64,000 nucleotides of DNA, taken from assembly GCA_947487835.1 (NCBI GenBank), contig CANKXX010000003.1, positions 186,001 through 250,000 of the forward strand, read 5' to 3'. Positions 7,519 to 16,678 of the stretch are shown in pieces. Under the pieces are notes generated by a model, which saw only the letters and a program-made list of their open reading frames with translations, had not been told where the DNA came from and did no database searches. Both the position numbers and the translations under genes were made by a program. This DNA is from an uncultured Microbacteriaceae bacterium (GTDB taxonomy: Bacteria > Actinomycetota > Actinomycetes > Actinomycetales > Microbacteriaceae). Position 1 is the first letter of the stretch. Every line of letters begins with the position of its first letter.

Positions 7519-8258
7519 TTGTCGTTCCGTCCGTTCAGGTAGGTGAAGCTGTCGGTGACGGCGTCGAAGACGTCGCCGGTGAAGTCGTCGAGCTCGACGA
7601 CCGCGAGCGCATCGGGGGCGGCGGCGATGATGTCGTCGATCGGCATCTTCCCCTGGCCGACCGCCAGCTGCTCCTTGTCGTCCTTGGTGAGCGGACCGTC
7701 CTTGATGTGCAGGAACTGCACGCGGTCGCCGAGGCGGCCGAGCAGCGGCACGACGTCCTCGCCACCGACGGCGGCCCAGTAGGTGTCCAGCTCGAGCAGC
7801 ACGGAGTCGTGCAGGCTGCCGGCGAGCACCTCGAGCGCCGAGACGCCGTCGATTCGGGCCTCGAACTCGAACTCGTGGTTGTGGTAGCCGACCGCGAGAC
7901 CGTGATCGGCGGCGACCTTGGCCAGGCCGTTCAGGTCGGCCGCGATCGCCTCGACGTCCTCCCGCGTGGTCCAGCGCGTCGCGTCCACAGCCGGGTCGAT
8001 GACGGTCGTCACGCCGATCGTGCGGGCGGCCTCGAAGATGCGGATCGCATCCTGGCCCACCAGCCGGGCGTGGGCGGACGGCGCGGTGAGGCCGGCCTCG
8101 GCGAGCGCCTCCACGTACTGGTCCGCGTTGTCCACGAAGTTGTAGAGCTCGACCTGGCGGAAGCCGACGTCCGCGACCCGCCGGAGCGTGCCCGGCAGAT
8201 CGGCGGCGAGATGCTCGCGCACCGTATAAAGCTGAATGGACAGTGGATTCTGCGACAC
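7515..8258 (-). CDS. Sugar phosphate isomerase/epimerase (xylose isomerase-like TIM barrel)
   Basis: A 247-residue AP-endonuclease-2/xylose-isomerase-like TIM barrel protein. Visible are the opening strand LSIQLYTVRE, the metal-site stretch GLAVGYHNHEFEF, the LLELDTYWAA strand and FLHIKDG, which carry the Glu/Asp/His metal ligands of the family. GTG at 8258 is chosen because AGGAGA lies five bases upstream; an in-frame GTG at 8285 would add nine residues but lacks such a site. It is coupled to the oxidoreductase gene and divergent from the second oxidoreductase at 8399, suggesting shared control. Confidence 0.87.
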   Translation of the reverse strand: MSQNPLSIQLYTVREHLAADLPGTLRRVADVGFRQVELYNFVDNADQYVEALAEAGLTAPSAHARLVGQDAIRIFEAARTIGVTTVIDPAVDATRWTTREDVEAIAADLNGLAKVAADHGLAVGYHNHEFEFEARIDGVSALEVLAGSLHDSVLLELDTYWAAVGGEDVVPLLGRLGDRVQFLHIKDGPLTKDDKEQLAVGQGKMPIDDIIAAAPDALAVVELDDFTGDVFDAVTDSFTYLNGRNDK

Positions 8259-8327
8259 GGTTCTCCTCATTGAAACGTCGGTCACCGGCGCGTTGTGCGG
8301 CCCGGTTCTCCTCGACCCGAAACTATC

Positions 8328-8342
8328 TAAGCAGACTTAAGT
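8328..8342. promoter_or_regulatory. Candidate operator in the divergent promoter region
   Basis: Between the divergent isomerase and oxidoreductase genes lies TAAGCAGACTTA (8328-8339, TAAG-N4-CTTA) overlapping the perfect palindrome ACTTAAGT (8335-8342). It is in the only AT-rich part of a 140-bp gap, so it is a plausible regulator or promoter site. Confidence 0.35.
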
Positions 8343-8398
8343 AACTTGGCCGGGGGGTGGTTCCCACCCCGCCACGTCGACGAAGGAGTACGACCACT

Positions 8399-9415
8399 AT
8401 GAGCCGCCTGCCCTCCCCCCGCACGCCCGATCCCCGCAGCGGTCCGGCGCTCCGCTGGGGAATCCTCGCCCCGGGTGCCATCGCGCGCGACTTCGTGACG
8501 TCGCTGCGCACCCACACCGCCCAGCTCCCCGTCGCGGTCGGCTCGCGGTCGCTCGACCGGGCGCGGTCGTTCGCGTCCGAGTTCGGCATCGAGCGCGCGT
8601 ACGGGTCGTACGAGGAGCTCGTGCAGGACGACGGCGTCGACGTCGTCTACATCGCGGCACCGCACAGCGAGCACGCGCGGCTCGCGCTGCTCGCGATCGG
8701 GGCGGGCAAGAACGTCCTCGTCGAGAAGCCGCTCGCCACGACGGCCACCGAGGCGGCCGCCATCGCGAGCGCCGCACGGGAAGCGGGCGTCTTCGCCATG
8801 GAGGCGATGTGGACGCGGTACCTGCCCCAGACCGACATCGTGCGGCAGCTGCTCGAGGGCGGCGAGCTGGGCGAGGTCCGCATCGTCACGGCGAGCTTCG
8901 GCGGCACGGCGTCCACCGACCCGACGGACCGCATCAACGACCCCGCCCTCGGCGGCGGCGCCCTGCTCGACCTCGGCGTCTACCCGGTGTCGTTCGCGCA
9001 CCTCGTGCTGGGCACGCCCGACCGGGTGACCGCACGGGGATACGCCACGGCCACGGGTGTCGACGGCCAGTCGGCCCTCGTGCTCGAGTCCGGTTCGGCT
9101 CAGGCGCTGCTGCACACGACCCTCTTCGCGGCCCCGCCGTCCACCGCCATGATCGCCGGCGGCACGGGCACGATCACGGTGCACCCCCGGTTCTGGGAGC
9201 CGGCGGAGCTCACCGTCGCGCGACACGGGCAGGAGCTCGCGCACTGGAAGGACGAGTCCGGCCTGGTCGGACGTGGTGCCCTCGGCCGGTCCGCGGTCGC
9301 CGCCGCCATCGCGATCGGCGAGGGCCGCACGGAGGAGCCGCTGCACACCCTCGACGACGCGATCGCCGTGCTCGAGACGATCGACGAGGCCCGACGCCAG
9401 CTCGGCACCTTCTAG
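8399..9415 (+). CDS. Gfo/Idh/MocA family oxidoreductase
   Basis: A 338-residue member of the same dehydrogenase family as 6415-7518. It has the Rossmann start WGILAPGAIARDF, the NVLVEKPLATTATEA motif (about 105-119) and the MEAMWTRYLP segment typical of the dihydrodiol dehydrogenase-like branch. The ATG at 8399 has GAAGGAG ten bases upstream; upstream in-frame codons are ignored because they start within the promoter region. The gene is divergent from the isomerase/oxidoreductase pair across a short AT-rich regulatory gap. The substrate is unknown. Confidence 0.88.
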   Translation: MSRLPSPRTPDPRSGPALRWGILAPGAIARDFVTSLRTHTAQLPVAVGSRSLDRARSFASEFGIERAYGSYEELVQDDGVDVVYIAAPHSEHARLALLAIGAGKNVLVEKPLATTATEAAAIASAAREAGVFAMEAMWTRYLPQTDIVRQLLEGGELGEVRIVTASFGGTASTDPTDRINDPALGGGALLDLGVYPVSFAHLVLGTPDRVTARGYATATGVDGQSALVLESGSAQALLHTTLFAAPPSTAMIAGGTGTITVHPRFWEPAELTVARHGQELAHWKDESGLVGRGALGRSAVAAAIAIGEGRTEEPLHTLDDAIAVLETIDEARRQLGTF

Positions 9416-9452
9416 CCGCTCCCCCGGTCCGGGTCCTGTCCCGCCCGGTGCC

Positions 9453-9535
9453 GTTCGCCATTCAGGCTCTGCTGTCCCGGCGGGCGGTGTTCACCATTCA
9501 GGCTCTGCTGTCCCGCGGTGTTCACCATTCAGGCT
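9453..9535 (+). repeat. Three partial copies of the 84-bp palindromic element (family 1)
   Basis: GTTCRCCATTCAGGCT occurs at 9453-9468, 9489-9504 and 9520-9535, each followed by a short CTGCTGTCCCG-like spacer. These are left-end fragments of the complete element that follows at 9552. With it they fill most of the 341-bp gap between 9415 and 9757, which holds no convincing gene. Confidence 0.85.
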
Positions 9536-9551
9536 GTACAGTCCCGGCGGT

Positions 9552-9636
9552 GTTCACCATTCAGGCTGTGGTGCGACACGCCGTGTTTCGACCCCCTCCA
9601 AACGCGGCGTGTTGCAGCTGGACCTGAATTGCGAAC
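9552..9636. repeat. Complete family 1 palindromic element, copy A (85 bp)
   Basis: Begins GTTCACCATTCAGG and ends CCTGAATTGCGAAC, with long inner arms around TGCGACACGCCG and CGGCGTGTTGCA. It would fold into a long hairpin. Other complete copies lie at 54157, 59073 and 60260. It sits 120 bp upstream of the YqaJ-type exonuclease gene. Confidence 0.9.
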
Positions 9637-9756
9637 ATGCGGGGTACGGAAGGGGGGCGGCAACAGGGCTGCGGGGATACGGAGTCGGGCGGTGGACGCG
9701 GGAGTCGTGTCGCGCGGCTGACCGGGGTCGGCGGTGTTCTCACGTACGCTTGAGCG

Positions 9757-10401
9757 GTGACCGACCTCATGCTCACCTTCCCCTGGGAGGACGAAGCCGA
9801 GGTCCCGAAACCCAAGCCACCGCACCTGTCCCGCATGCTCGCAGACTCGACGGATCGGGTGGCGTGGCTCCGGGCCCGAAGCCGTGGAATCACCGCGACC
9901 GATGTCGCCCGCCTCTCCAGCACCGCGTCGATCCAGACGGTCGCCATGGAGAAGCTGCACGGCTCCCGCTTCGGCGGCAACGCGTACACCGAGCACGGCC
10001 GTGCGCGCGAGCCGCACATCGCCGCCTGGGTGGACACGCAGCACGGCATCGAGGCCAGCTCCGCCCTGTTCCACGCGGCGGGCCAGCGCCGGCACCTCGC
10101 GACCCCCGACGGCATCGGGGTGCGCGACAACGGATCCCTCGAGCTGTGCGAGATCAAGACCACGAGCAAGCAGTGGCGCACCATCCCGCGGCCATACCTG
10201 CGCCAGGTCTGGTGGCAGCAGTACGTGCTCGGCGCGGACCGCACGCTGCTCGTCTGGGAGCACCACGTCGACTTCATCCCGGTGTCGGAGCAGCCCCAGC
10301 ACTGCTGGATCGAGCGCGACGACACCGAGATCGACCGGCTCGTCAGCATGGCCAACTCGCTCATCGCGGTGCTGCACCGGGAGGCCGCGAAGCTCCGCTG
10401 A
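9757..10401 (+). CDS. YqaJ-type (lambda exonuclease-like) nuclease
   Basis: A 214-residue protein with the layout of YqaJ/lambda-exonuclease family alkaline exonucleases: GITATD (44-49), EHGRAREP (79-86, Glu at 85), ATPDG with Asp118, the EIKTT metal-binding motif (132-136) and a following helix with QVWWQQ (150-155). These match the PD-(D/E)XK nuclease core. Family members digest one strand of duplex DNA 5'-3' and work with a single-strand annealing protein, usually on phages. Here no annealase or phage gene is nearby. The GTG start at 9757 is preceded by TACGCTT (9745-9751), so the message may be leaderless. A repeat array lies directly upstream. Confidence 0.85.
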   Translation: MTDLMLTFPWEDEAEVPKPKPPHLSRMLADSTDRVAWLRARSRGITATDVARLSSTASIQTVAMEKLHGSRFGGNAYTEHGRAREPHIAAWVDTQHGIEASSALFHAAGQRRHLATPDGIGVRDNGSLELCEIKTTSKQWRTIPRPYLRQVWWQQYVLGADRTLLVWEHHVDFIPVSEQPQHCWIERDDTEIDRLVSMANSLIAVLHREAAKLR

Positions 10402-10492
10402 CCCGGAGTCTCGGGGGCCCCTCGCAGCATTGTTAGCGACAGGGGAACACACCCGTAACAGGGCCGACTCATTCGCGGTCTTGACTGAGGTC

Positions 10493-11467
10493 ATGACGCC
10501 AAGCAGGGGGATGCGCGCCGCCGCCATCGAGTCGACCGGGACAGCCGACGTGCTGCAGATCATGGACGTGGACACCCCGCTCCGCATCGACTCCGAGGTG
10601 CTGGTGAAAGTGGTGGCGGCCGGGGTGTCACCGCTCGATGTGTTCGCCCGCGAGGGACGGCTGCCCGCCTCGGTGCTCGGCCGCTTCCCCGCCGTGCTCG
10701 GCTACGACTTCAGCGGGTTCGTGGTGGAGGCGCCGTACGGCGCCCATCCGCTGCAGCCGGGGGACGAGGTCTTCGGAGTCGCTCCGACGCCGCGCGGACT
10801 CGGCAGCTACGCGGAGTACGTCTCCGTGCCGAGCACCCACCTCGCTCGCAAGCCCACCCGGCTGTCGCACGTCGAGGCGGCCGCTGCGCCGCTCGCCGCG
10901 CTGGCCGCCTGGGGAATGGTCATCGACGTCGGGAAGGCGCACGAGGGCCAGATCGTGCTCGTGCACGCGGGCGCCGGTGGCGTCGGGCACCTCGCGGTGC
11001 AGTTCGCCGCGCACTTCGGGGCGCACGTCATCGCGACGGGGTCGGCGCGGAACGCCTCCTGGCTGCGGGAGCTCGGCGCCATGGAGGTCATCGACTACGA
11101 GTCGAGCCGCTTCGAGGATCTCGCGGTGGATGTCGACCTCGTGATCGACCTCGTCGGCAACGCGCGCGAGGAGACCTCGCGGCGCTCGCTTTCCGTGCTG
11201 CGACACGGCGGTCTTGTCGTCACCTCCCGGGCCGACGAGTGGCCCACGATGGCCGAGGAGGCCGCCGCGGCCCGCGTCCGTGCCACCGGGTTCGCCGTGG
11301 CGCCGGACGGTCAGACGCTCGGCATGATCTCCCGGCTGCTGGAGTCCGGCGACGTGCACGTCTACGTCGACCAGGTGTTCGACCTCGCCGACGCCGCCCG
11401 CGCCCACGCGGCGCTGGAGAGCGGCCACACGCGCGGCAAGGTCGTCCTCAAGGTCTGCGACGGCTGA
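10493..11467 (+). CDS. Zinc-independent MDR oxidoreductase (quinone oxidoreductase-like)
   Basis: A 324-residue medium-chain dehydrogenase/reductase. The GroES-like N-terminal half (EVLVKVVAAGVSPLDVF) is followed by a nucleotide-binding half with HAGAGGVGHLAVQFA (about 161-175), the AGxGGVG motif of NADP-dependent quinone reductases. The catalytic-zinc cysteines of alcohol dehydrogenases are absent. Start choice is uncertain: ATG at 10493 or 10511, neither with an ideal ribosome site. The gene is alone on this strand and convergent with the acetyltransferase gene. Confidence 0.87.
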   Translation: MTPSRGMRAAAIESTGTADVLQIMDVDTPLRIDSEVLVKVVAAGVSPLDVFAREGRLPASVLGRFPAVLGYDFSGFVVEAPYGAHPLQPGDEVFGVAPTPRGLGSYAEYVSVPSTHLARKPTRLSHVEAAAAPLAALAAWGMVIDVGKAHEGQIVLVHAGAGGVGHLAVQFAAHFGAHVIATGSARNASWLRELGAMEVIDYESSRFEDLAVDVDLVIDLVGNAREETSRRSLSVLRHGGLVVTSRADEWPTMAEEAAAARVRATGFAVAPDGQTLGMISRLLESGDVHVYVDQVFDLADAARAHAALESGHTRGKVVLKVCDG

Positions 11468-11503
11468 CCACCCGGCGCACCCTGACGACACCGGCCACCA
11501 TGC

Positions 11504-11528
11504 GGTCCCTGAGCCTGTCGAAGGGACG
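11504..11528. repeat. CCTGAGCCTGTCGAAGG-type intergenic repeat, copy 2
   Basis: A 25-bp copy of the short dispersed repeat lies between the convergent oxidoreductase and acetyltransferase genes. Confidence 0.85.
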
Positions 11529-11591
11529 CGAGACACCCACCGTCGCTTCGACCGTGAAGCGACCGAGGAGATCTGAAGTGACGCCGTGCGG

Positions 11592-12128
11592 CTAGAGCTC
11601 GCGCTCCAGGACGTGGTCGTGGTGCAGCTCCGGGCCCACGAGGAAGGTCTTCGAGCCGACGACCTCGAAGCCACTCTTGCGGTAGAACCGGATGGCCCGC
11701 TCGTTGTGCTTGTTGACGCCCAGCCAGACGCCGACCGCGCCGCGCTCCCGGGCCGCGTCGAGCGTCGCATCCATCAGTGCGCCCGCGACGCCCACCCCGT
11801 GGTGGGTCTGGAGGACGTAGACCTTGCTGAGCTCGACCGACGGGCGGAGGGAGATCGCCACCGCGACGTCGTCGTCCGCGGGCTCGCCGTGCACGAGCAT
11901 CGAGTAGCCGACCGGGCGCCCGTCGTCGGTCGCGAGGATCACCTGGCGGCTCTCGTCCGCGAGGTACCGGCGGAAGTGCACCTCGGTGAGGTTGTCCGCG
12001 ATGAACCGCTCGATCGCGCTCGGCGCCGTGCCGGGAGGGCAGGCGAGCGCGAAGGTGAGCTCCGCCAGCCGCGCCACGTCGGGGGCCTCGTCCGGCGTCG
12101 CCCGGTGGATCCTCGGGGCCGTCGTCAC
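11592..12128 (-). CDS. GNAT family N-acetyltransferase
   Basis: A 178-residue GNAT acetyltransferase. Visible are the motif A region KVYVLQTHHGVGVAGALMD (101-119), in which Q/HxxGxA binds acetyl-CoA pyrophosphate, and the motif B segment NKHNERAIRFYRKSGFEVVG near residues 138-157. The enzyme would transfer an acetyl group from acetyl-CoA to an amine, but the acceptor cannot be told. It starts at the GTG at 12128. It is divided from the ribosomal operon on the same strand by a terminator at 12171. Confidence 0.88.
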   Translation of the reverse strand: MTTAPRIHRATPDEAPDVARLAELTFALACPPGTAPSAIERFIADNLTEVHFRRYLADESRQVILATDDGRPVGYSMLVHGEPADDDVAVAISLRPSVELSKVYVLQTHHGVGVAGALMDATLDAARERGAVGVWLGVNKHNERAIRFYRKSGFEVVGSKTFLVGPELHHDHVLEREL

Positions 12129-12170
12129 ACCACAAGGGTACTTCGCGCGGTCGCCGCCGTTAACGACGAT

Positions 12171-12194
12171 CAGGGCCCGCCGAAGCGGACCCTG
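12171..12194 (-). terminator. Terminator of the secE-nusG-rplK-rplA operon
   Basis: On the minus strand CAGGGTCCGC-TTCG-GCGGGCCCTG forms a 10-bp stem with one mismatch and a four-base TTCG loop, 23 bp after the rplA stop. Confidence 0.7.
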
Positions 12195-12217
12195 ACCGGT
12201 CGAGATGCGTGAGAGGA

Positions 12218-12910
12218 CTACGCGATGGAGTTGACGTCCACGGGGATGCCGGGGCCGAACGTGGTGGACACGGTGCCCTTCTGGATGTAGCGACCCTTGG
12301 CCGAGCTCGGCTTGAGGCGCACGACCTCCTCGAGCGCTGCCGAGATGTTCTCGCTCAGCTGCTCGGGGGCGAAGCTCGCCTTGCCGACGACGAAGTGCAC
12401 GTTGGCGTGCTTGTCGACGCGGAACTCGATCTTTCCGCCCTTGATCTCGGACACGGCGCGGGCGGCGTCCGGGGTCACGGTGCCGGTCTTCGGGTTGGGC
12501 ATGAGGCCGCGGGGGCCGAGCACCTTTCCGAGACGGCCGACCTTGCCCATGAGCTCCGGGGTGGCGACGGCGGCGTCGAACGAGGTGTACCCGCCCGCGA
12601 CCTTCTCGATGAGCTCGTCGCCGCCGACCTCGTCAGCGCCGGCCGCGATCGCGGCCTCGGCCGCAGCGCCCGTCGCGAAGACGATGACGCGGGCGGTCTT
12701 ACCGGTGCCGTGGGGCAGGATGACGGTGCCGCGCACCATCTGGTCGGCCTTGCGGGGGTCGACGCCGAGCTTCAGCGCGACCTCGACGGTCGCGTCGAAC
12801 TTCGACGAGCCCGTCTCCTTCGCGAGGCTGACGGCCTCGGTGGGGGTGTACAGCTTGCCGTCTTCGATCTTCTCGGCGGCGGCCCGGTAGGCCTTGGACT
12901 TCGTTGCCAT
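12218..12910 (-). CDS. rplA: 50S ribosomal protein L1
   Basis: A 230-residue protein that matches bacterial uL1 along its length, including [15 protein letters not shown] at the start, [16 protein letters not shown]-type strand (here [17 protein letters not shown]), [15 protein letters not shown] (about 131-145) and the RNA-contacting [19 protein letters not shown]1 forms the mobile stalk at the ribosomal E site and can repress its own operon. ATG at 12910 is used, with GGAGAAG upstream; the longer open frame to 12964 reads through the leader. It follows rplK by 101 bp. Confidence 0.98.
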   Translation of the reverse strand: MATKSKAYRAAAEKIEDGKLYTPTEAVSLAKETGSSKFDATVEVALKLGVDPRKADQMVRGTVILPHGTGKTARVIVFATGAAAEAAIAAGADEVGGDELIEKVAGGYTSFDAAVATPELMGKVGRLGKVLGPRGLMPNPKTGTVTPDAARAVSEIKGGKIEFRVDKHANVHFVVGKASFAPEQLSENISAALEEVVRLKPSSAKGRYIQKGTVSTTFGPGIPVDVNSIA

Positions 12911-13011
12911 GAAAACTTCTCCTGATTCGAGAGTGTGGTTGATGAGCCAGGCTGGCTCTCCCACAGGTGGCCCCCGCTACGCGCAGGGGACCAAGGAAAG
13001 GGTGGAGAGGA

Positions 13012-13443
13012 CTACGCCTCGACCGTGATGCCCATCGAGCGGGCGGTGCCCTCGATGATCTTCTCGGCGGCCGCGATGTCGTTCGCGTTGAGGTCGACCT
13101 GCTTCTGCTCGGCGATCTCACGCACCTGGTCGCGGGTGAGCTTGGCCACCTTGACGGTGTGGGGCGTGGACGAGCCCTTGGCGACGCCGGCGGCCTTCTT
13201 GATGAGCTCCGCGGCCGGCGGGGTCTTCAGGATGAACGTGAACGTGCGGTCCTCGTACACCGTGATCTCCACGGGGATGACGTTGCCGCGCTGCGCCTCG
13301 GTCTGGGCGTTGTACGCCTTGCAGAACTCCATGATGTTGACGCCGTGCTGACCCAGCGCCGGACCGATGGGCGGTGCGGGGTTGGCGGCGCCGGCCTTGA
13401 TCTGAAGCTTGATCAGACCAGTTACCTTCTTCTTCGGTGCCAT
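13012..13443 (-). CDS. rplK: 50S ribosomal protein L11
   Basis: A 143-residue uL11. Seen are [20 protein letters not shown], the [19 protein letters not shown] segment and the rRNA-binding C-terminal domain [13 protein letters not shown]11 forms the GTPase-associated centre with 23S rRNA. ATG at 13443 is the family start; the frame upstream overlaps the nusG end and is not coding. It lies 82 bp after nusG and 101 bp before rplA, the standard order. Confidence 0.98.
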   Translation of the reverse strand: MAPKKKVTGLIKLQIKAGAANPAPPIGPALGQHGVNIMEFCKAYNAQTEAQRGNVIPVEITVYEDRTFTFILKTPPAAELIKKAAGVAKGSSTPHTVKVAKLTRDQVREIAEQKQVDLNANDIAAAEKIIEGTARSMGITVEA

Positions 13444-13525
13444 AGTTCTTCCTTTTCGTATCGAGCACCCGCCGAGTGGCGGATGCGCTCCCGCAGATCC
13501 CGGCGAATCCGGGCCGCGGTGGTCT

Positions 13526-14545
13526 CTAGAGCTTGGTGACCTGGTCGAAGCTGAGCTCGACCGGGGTCTCGCGCTCGAAGAGGGAGACGAGCACGGTGAG
13601 CTTGCCGCTCTCCGGCTTGATCTCGCTGATCGAACCCGGCAGGCCGGCGAACGATCCCTCCTTGATGGTGATGGTCTCGCCGATCTCGAAGTCGATCTCG
13701 GCGGGCAGCACGCGCTGGGTGGCCTTTCCACCCTTGGCGCCACCGGACTTGGCGGCCGGGGCGGCCTCGACCTCGACGAGGCTCTTCAGCATGGAGAACG
13801 CCTCGTCGAAGCGCAGCGGCGTCGGGTTGTGGGCGTTGCCCACGAAGCCCGTGACGCCGGGCGTGTGACGGACGACGGACCAGCTGTCCTCGTTGAGGCT
13901 CATGCGCACGAGCACGTAGCCGGGGATGCGCACGCGGTTGACCAGCTTGCGCTGGCCGTTCTTGATCTCGACGACGTCCTCCATGGGGACCTCGATCTGG
14001 TAGATGTAGTCCTCCATGTTCATCGAGACCATGCGGTTCTCGATGTTGGACTTCACCCGGCGCTCGAAGCCAGCGTAGGAGTGGATGACGTACCACTTGC
14101 CCGGCTTCGCGCGGAGCTCCTTTTTGAAGGCCTCGTACGGGTCGACCCCGGTCTCGACCTCGTCCTCGTCGCCGTTCACGTCGGGGCCGTCGTACGGCGC
14201 CACCTCGTGGGAGTCCTCCTCGGCCTCGACCTCGGCCTCGATGTCCGCCTCGTCGTCCGTGGCGGCGACGGCGGCGTCGGCCTCGTCGAGGGAGTCCACC
14301 TCGAGGGCCTCGTCGACGATGGCGTCGGCCTCGGGGTCGGCGGCCTGCTCTACGGCATCCAGGACCTCGTCGAGGTCGATGGAGTTCTCCTCGTCGTCCG
14401 AGACGACGTGGAGCGCAACGTGCTCCGCGGCGGTCGAGGAGAGGTCGTCAGCGGTCTGGACGTCACCCTCCTGCACCTCGCCGACCTCGGAGGTCTGCTC
14501 CGAGGAGGGCGCGGTGTCGATTTCATCGCGGTGTGAGTTGGCCAC
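13526..14545 (-). CDS. nusG: Transcription termination/antitermination protein NusG with acidic N-terminal extension
   Basis: A 339-residue NusG. The NGN domain runs from about 150 ([20 protein letters not shown]) and the C-terminal KOW domain from about 285 ([19 protein letters not shown]) to the end. It binds RNA polymerase and links it to Rho or the ribosome. The first ~145 residues are an acidic, low-complexity tail rich in Asp/Glu/Ala, an extension seen in many actinobacterial NusG proteins; E. coli NusG has 181 residues. It starts at GTG 14545 and follows secE by 116 bp. Confidence 0.97.
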   Translation of the reverse strand: MANSHRDEIDTAPSSEQTSEVGEVQEGDVQTADDLSSTAAEHVALHVVSDDEENSIDLDEVLDAVEQAADPEADAIVDEALEVDSLDEADAAVAATDDEADIEAEVEAEEDSHEVAPYDGPDVNGDEDEVETGVDPYEAFKKELRAKPGKWYVIHSYAGFERRVKSNIENRMVSMNMEDYIYQIEVPMEDVVEIKNGQRKLVNRVRIPGYVLVRMSLNEDSWSVVRHTPGVTGFVGNAHNPTPLRFDEAFSMLKSLVEVEAAPAAKSGGAKGGKATQRVLPAEIDFEIGETITIKEGSFAGLPGSISEIKPESGKLTVLVSLFERETPVELSFDQVTKL

Positions 14546-14661
14546 TGGATCTCTTCCCTTGCATTGTCTGCGCTGTGATTGCGGGCACGCGGGTCATGTT
14601 CGCCCGGCCCGTTCCCCGATCGGTGTCGGCTCGCTCCCGGCGAGCCCATCGCGTGGTGGGG

Positions 14662-14946
14662 TCAGCCGCCCGCGACGTTGCCGTCGCCGAAGACCATGAT
14701 CGTCAGGAACCCGAAGACGGCGTCGAGGCCGGACACGATCGCCATCATGATGACGACGAAGACCAGCACGACCGCCGTGAAGCTCAGAAGCTCCTTGCGG
14801 GTGGGGGTGACGACCTTCTTGAGCTCGGCGATCACCTGGCGGATGAACAACGCGACGCGACCCAGCGGATTGCGCTTTTCGGCGCGCTCCTGCTTGGCAT
14901 TGGCGACGATTTCCTCGCTTGGCTCGTCGACGATCTTTCGCGCCAC
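14662..14946 (-). CDS. secE: Preprotein translocase subunit SecE
   Basis: A 94-residue SecE with a single C-terminal membrane helix (SFTAVVLVFVVIMMAIVSGL) preceded by the amphipathic IRQVIAELKKVVTPTRKELL motif, the hallmark of the family. It clamps SecY in the inner membrane. GTG at 14946 is chosen because AAGGG precedes it and the product then begins VARKIVDEPSEE like its relatives; an ATG at 15003 is unlikely. Gene order tRNA-Trp, secE, nusG, rplK, rplA is the classical one. Confidence 0.95.
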   Translation of the reverse strand: MARKIVDEPSEEIVANAKQERAEKRNPLGRVALFIRQVIAELKKVVTPTRKELLSFTAVVLVFVVIMMAIVSGLDAVFGFLTIMVFGDGNVAGG

Positions 14947-15031
14947 GCGTTCACCCTTCTTGGCTTTCGACCGAACCCGAAGTCCGAAACGGCCGTACGA
15001 CACTCCCCCCGCTATCGGGAGGACCGTCTTG

Positions 15032-15104
15032 CAGGGCGGACAGGACTCGAACCTGCAACCTGCGGTTTTGGAGACCGCTGCTCTACCAATTGAGCCACCG
15101 CCCT
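15032..15104 (-). tRNA. tRNA-Trp (anticodon CCA)
   Basis: The minus strand folds into a standard cloverleaf: acceptor AGGGCGG/CCGCCCT, D arm GCTC..GAGC, anticodon stem GCGGT/ACCGC with loop CTCCAAA, and T arm GCAGG-TTCGAGT-CCTGT. The discriminator is G and the 3' CCA is not encoded. It lies 86 bp upstream of secE. Confidence 0.97.
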
Positions 15105-15321
15105 ATGGTCGGCGAAGTCGCACAGCTTCGCTACGAGAACCTTTTAGGGATTGAGCCCCGTGAAAAAGGGCGCAGAAAAGCTTGGCCGACTTCAACAACC
15201 TGAGTCAGTCTAGATGACGCCCCGGACACTGTAAAGCCGAGCCGTTCCCCACCGACTCCGCCAGTCTACGGCCTGTCGCCCGGGCCGGAGCCCTGAGGGG
15301 CTGCGGCCTATGCTTTCAGGC

Positions 15322-16524
15322 ATGGGCACCCAGGGAAGCAGAGTCTCCGCGCGCATCGGATCCATCGCAGAGTCGGCGACTCTCAAGGTCGACGCGAAGG
15401 CGAAGGCGCTGCAGGCGCAGGGCCGCCCCGTCATCAGCTACGCGGCGGGTGAGCCCGACTTCCCCACCCCGGACCACATCGTCGAGGCCGCGATCGAGGC
15501 TGCACGCGACCCGAAGAACCACCGTTACACGCCGGCCGTCGGGTTGCCCGACCTGCGCGAGGCCATCGCCGAGAAGACCCGCCGGGACAGCGGCCTCGAC
15601 GTTCCCGCATCCCAGGTCATCGTCACGAACGGCGGCAAGCAGGGCGTGTACCAGGCGTTCGCGACCCTGCTCGACCCGGGCGACGAGGTGCTGATGCCCA
15701 CGCCGTACTGGACCACCTACCCGGAGGCGATCCGCCTCGCGGGCGGCGTGCCCGTCGAGGTGTTCGCGGGGGCCGACCAGGACTACCTCGTCACCGTCGA
15801 GCAGCTGGAGGCCGCGCGCACCCCGCGCACCAAGGTGCTGCTGTTCGTGTCGCCGTCCAACCCCACGGGCTCCGTCTACTCCCGCGAGCAGACCATCGCG
15901 ATCGGCGAGTGGGCCGAGGCGAACGGTATCTGGGTGATCAGCGACGAGATCTACCAGAACCTGACCTACGACGGCGTCGAGGCGACGTCGATCGTCGAGG
16001 CCGTGCCCGCCCTCGCCGACCGCACCATCCTCGTCAACGGCGTCGCGAAGACCTATGCGATGACCGGCTGGCGCGTGGGGTGGATGGTCGGGCCGGCCGA
16101 CGTCATCAAGGCGGCGGGCAATCTGCAGTCGCACCTCTCCTCCAACGTGGCGAACATCTCGCAGCGCGCCGCCATCGGGGCGCTCACCGGTTCGCAGGAG
16201 CCCGTCGAGACGATGCGCCAGGCGTTCGACCGGCGGCGCAAGACCATCGTCGACGAGCTCAACCGCATCGACGGCTTCGTCACGCCGACCCCGACGGGTG
16301 CGTTCTACGTCTACCCCGACGTGACGGGCCTCTTCGGCCGCACCATCGACGGCGTCACGCCGACCACGTCCCTCGAGGTGGCGGACCTGCTGCTCGAGAA
16401 GGCCGAGGTCGCCGCGGTCCCGGGCGAGGCGTTCGGCCCGAGCGGTTACCTGCGCTTCTCCTACGCGCTGGGCGACGAGCCCCTCCTGGAGGGCATCCGC
16501 CGCATCCAGTCCCTCCTCTCCTAG
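15322..16524 (+). CDS. Class I/II pyridoxal-phosphate aminotransferase (aspartate aminotransferase-like)
   Basis: A 400-residue fold-type I aminotransferase. The [10 protein letters not shown] motif (about 42-51), [11 protein letters not shown] with the PLP-contacting Asn, the [13 protein letters not shown] region with Asp and Tyr, and the Schiff-base Lys in [16 protein letters not shown] (about residue 239) are all visible, with the substrate carboxylate Arg in YLRFSYAL. It probably makes aspartate/glutamate from the keto acids. The start is ATG 15322; ATG 15310 is four codons earlier and overlaps a TATGCT box (15308-15313), so leaderless initiation at 15322 is favoured. Confidence 0.93.
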   Translation: MGTQGSRVSARIGSIAESATLKVDAKAKALQAQGRPVISYAAGEPDFPTPDHIVEAAIEAARDPKNHRYTPAVGLPDLREAIAEKTRRDSGLDVPASQVIVTNGGKQGVYQAFATLLDPGDEVLMPTPYWTTYPEAIRLAGGVPVEVFAGADQDYLVTVEQLEAARTPRTKVLLFVSPSNPTGSVYSREQTIAIGEWAEANGIWVISDEIYQNLTYDGVEATSIVEAVPALADRTILVNGVAKTYAMTGWRVGWMVGPADVIKAAGNLQSHLSSNVANISQRAAIGALTGSQEPVETMRQAFDRRRKTIVDELNRIDGFVTPTPTGAFYVYPDVTGLFGRTIDGVTPTTSLEVADLLLEKAEVAAVPGEAFGPSGYLRFSYALGDEPLLEGIRRIQSLLS

Positions 16525-16551
16525 GCCCCCTCCCCCCTCTGCCCCTCTTCT

Positions 16552-16617
16552 CCCCTGAGGTGCCCAACTCGGTCCCACTTTCGGCGAATTCGCGACCGAG
16601 TCGGGCACCTCACGGGG
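16552..16617. repeat. Family 2 palindromic element, left copy (66 bp)
   Basis: Arms CCCCTGAGGTGCCC and GGGCACCTCACGGGG enclose a second inverted pair (ACTCGGTC / GACCGAGT). It lies between the aminotransferase stop and the DUF559 gene; the partner copy is at 17581. Confidence 0.92.
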
Positions 16618-16678
16618 AGGGATGCGGACCCTGTGGAGAATGGGGACGGGGCGCGCTCCTCCCGGGCACCATGCGCGG

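Noticed and set aside
9453-9636. CRISPR-like array of spaced repeats
   Set aside because: The repeats are fragments of one palindrome with non-unique short spacers of about the same sequence, only four copies, and no cas genes.
12911-13011. L1-binding autoregulatory RNA site in the rplK-rplA gap
   Set aside because: A site of this kind is known in other bacteria, but I could not recognise the target structure here with confidence.
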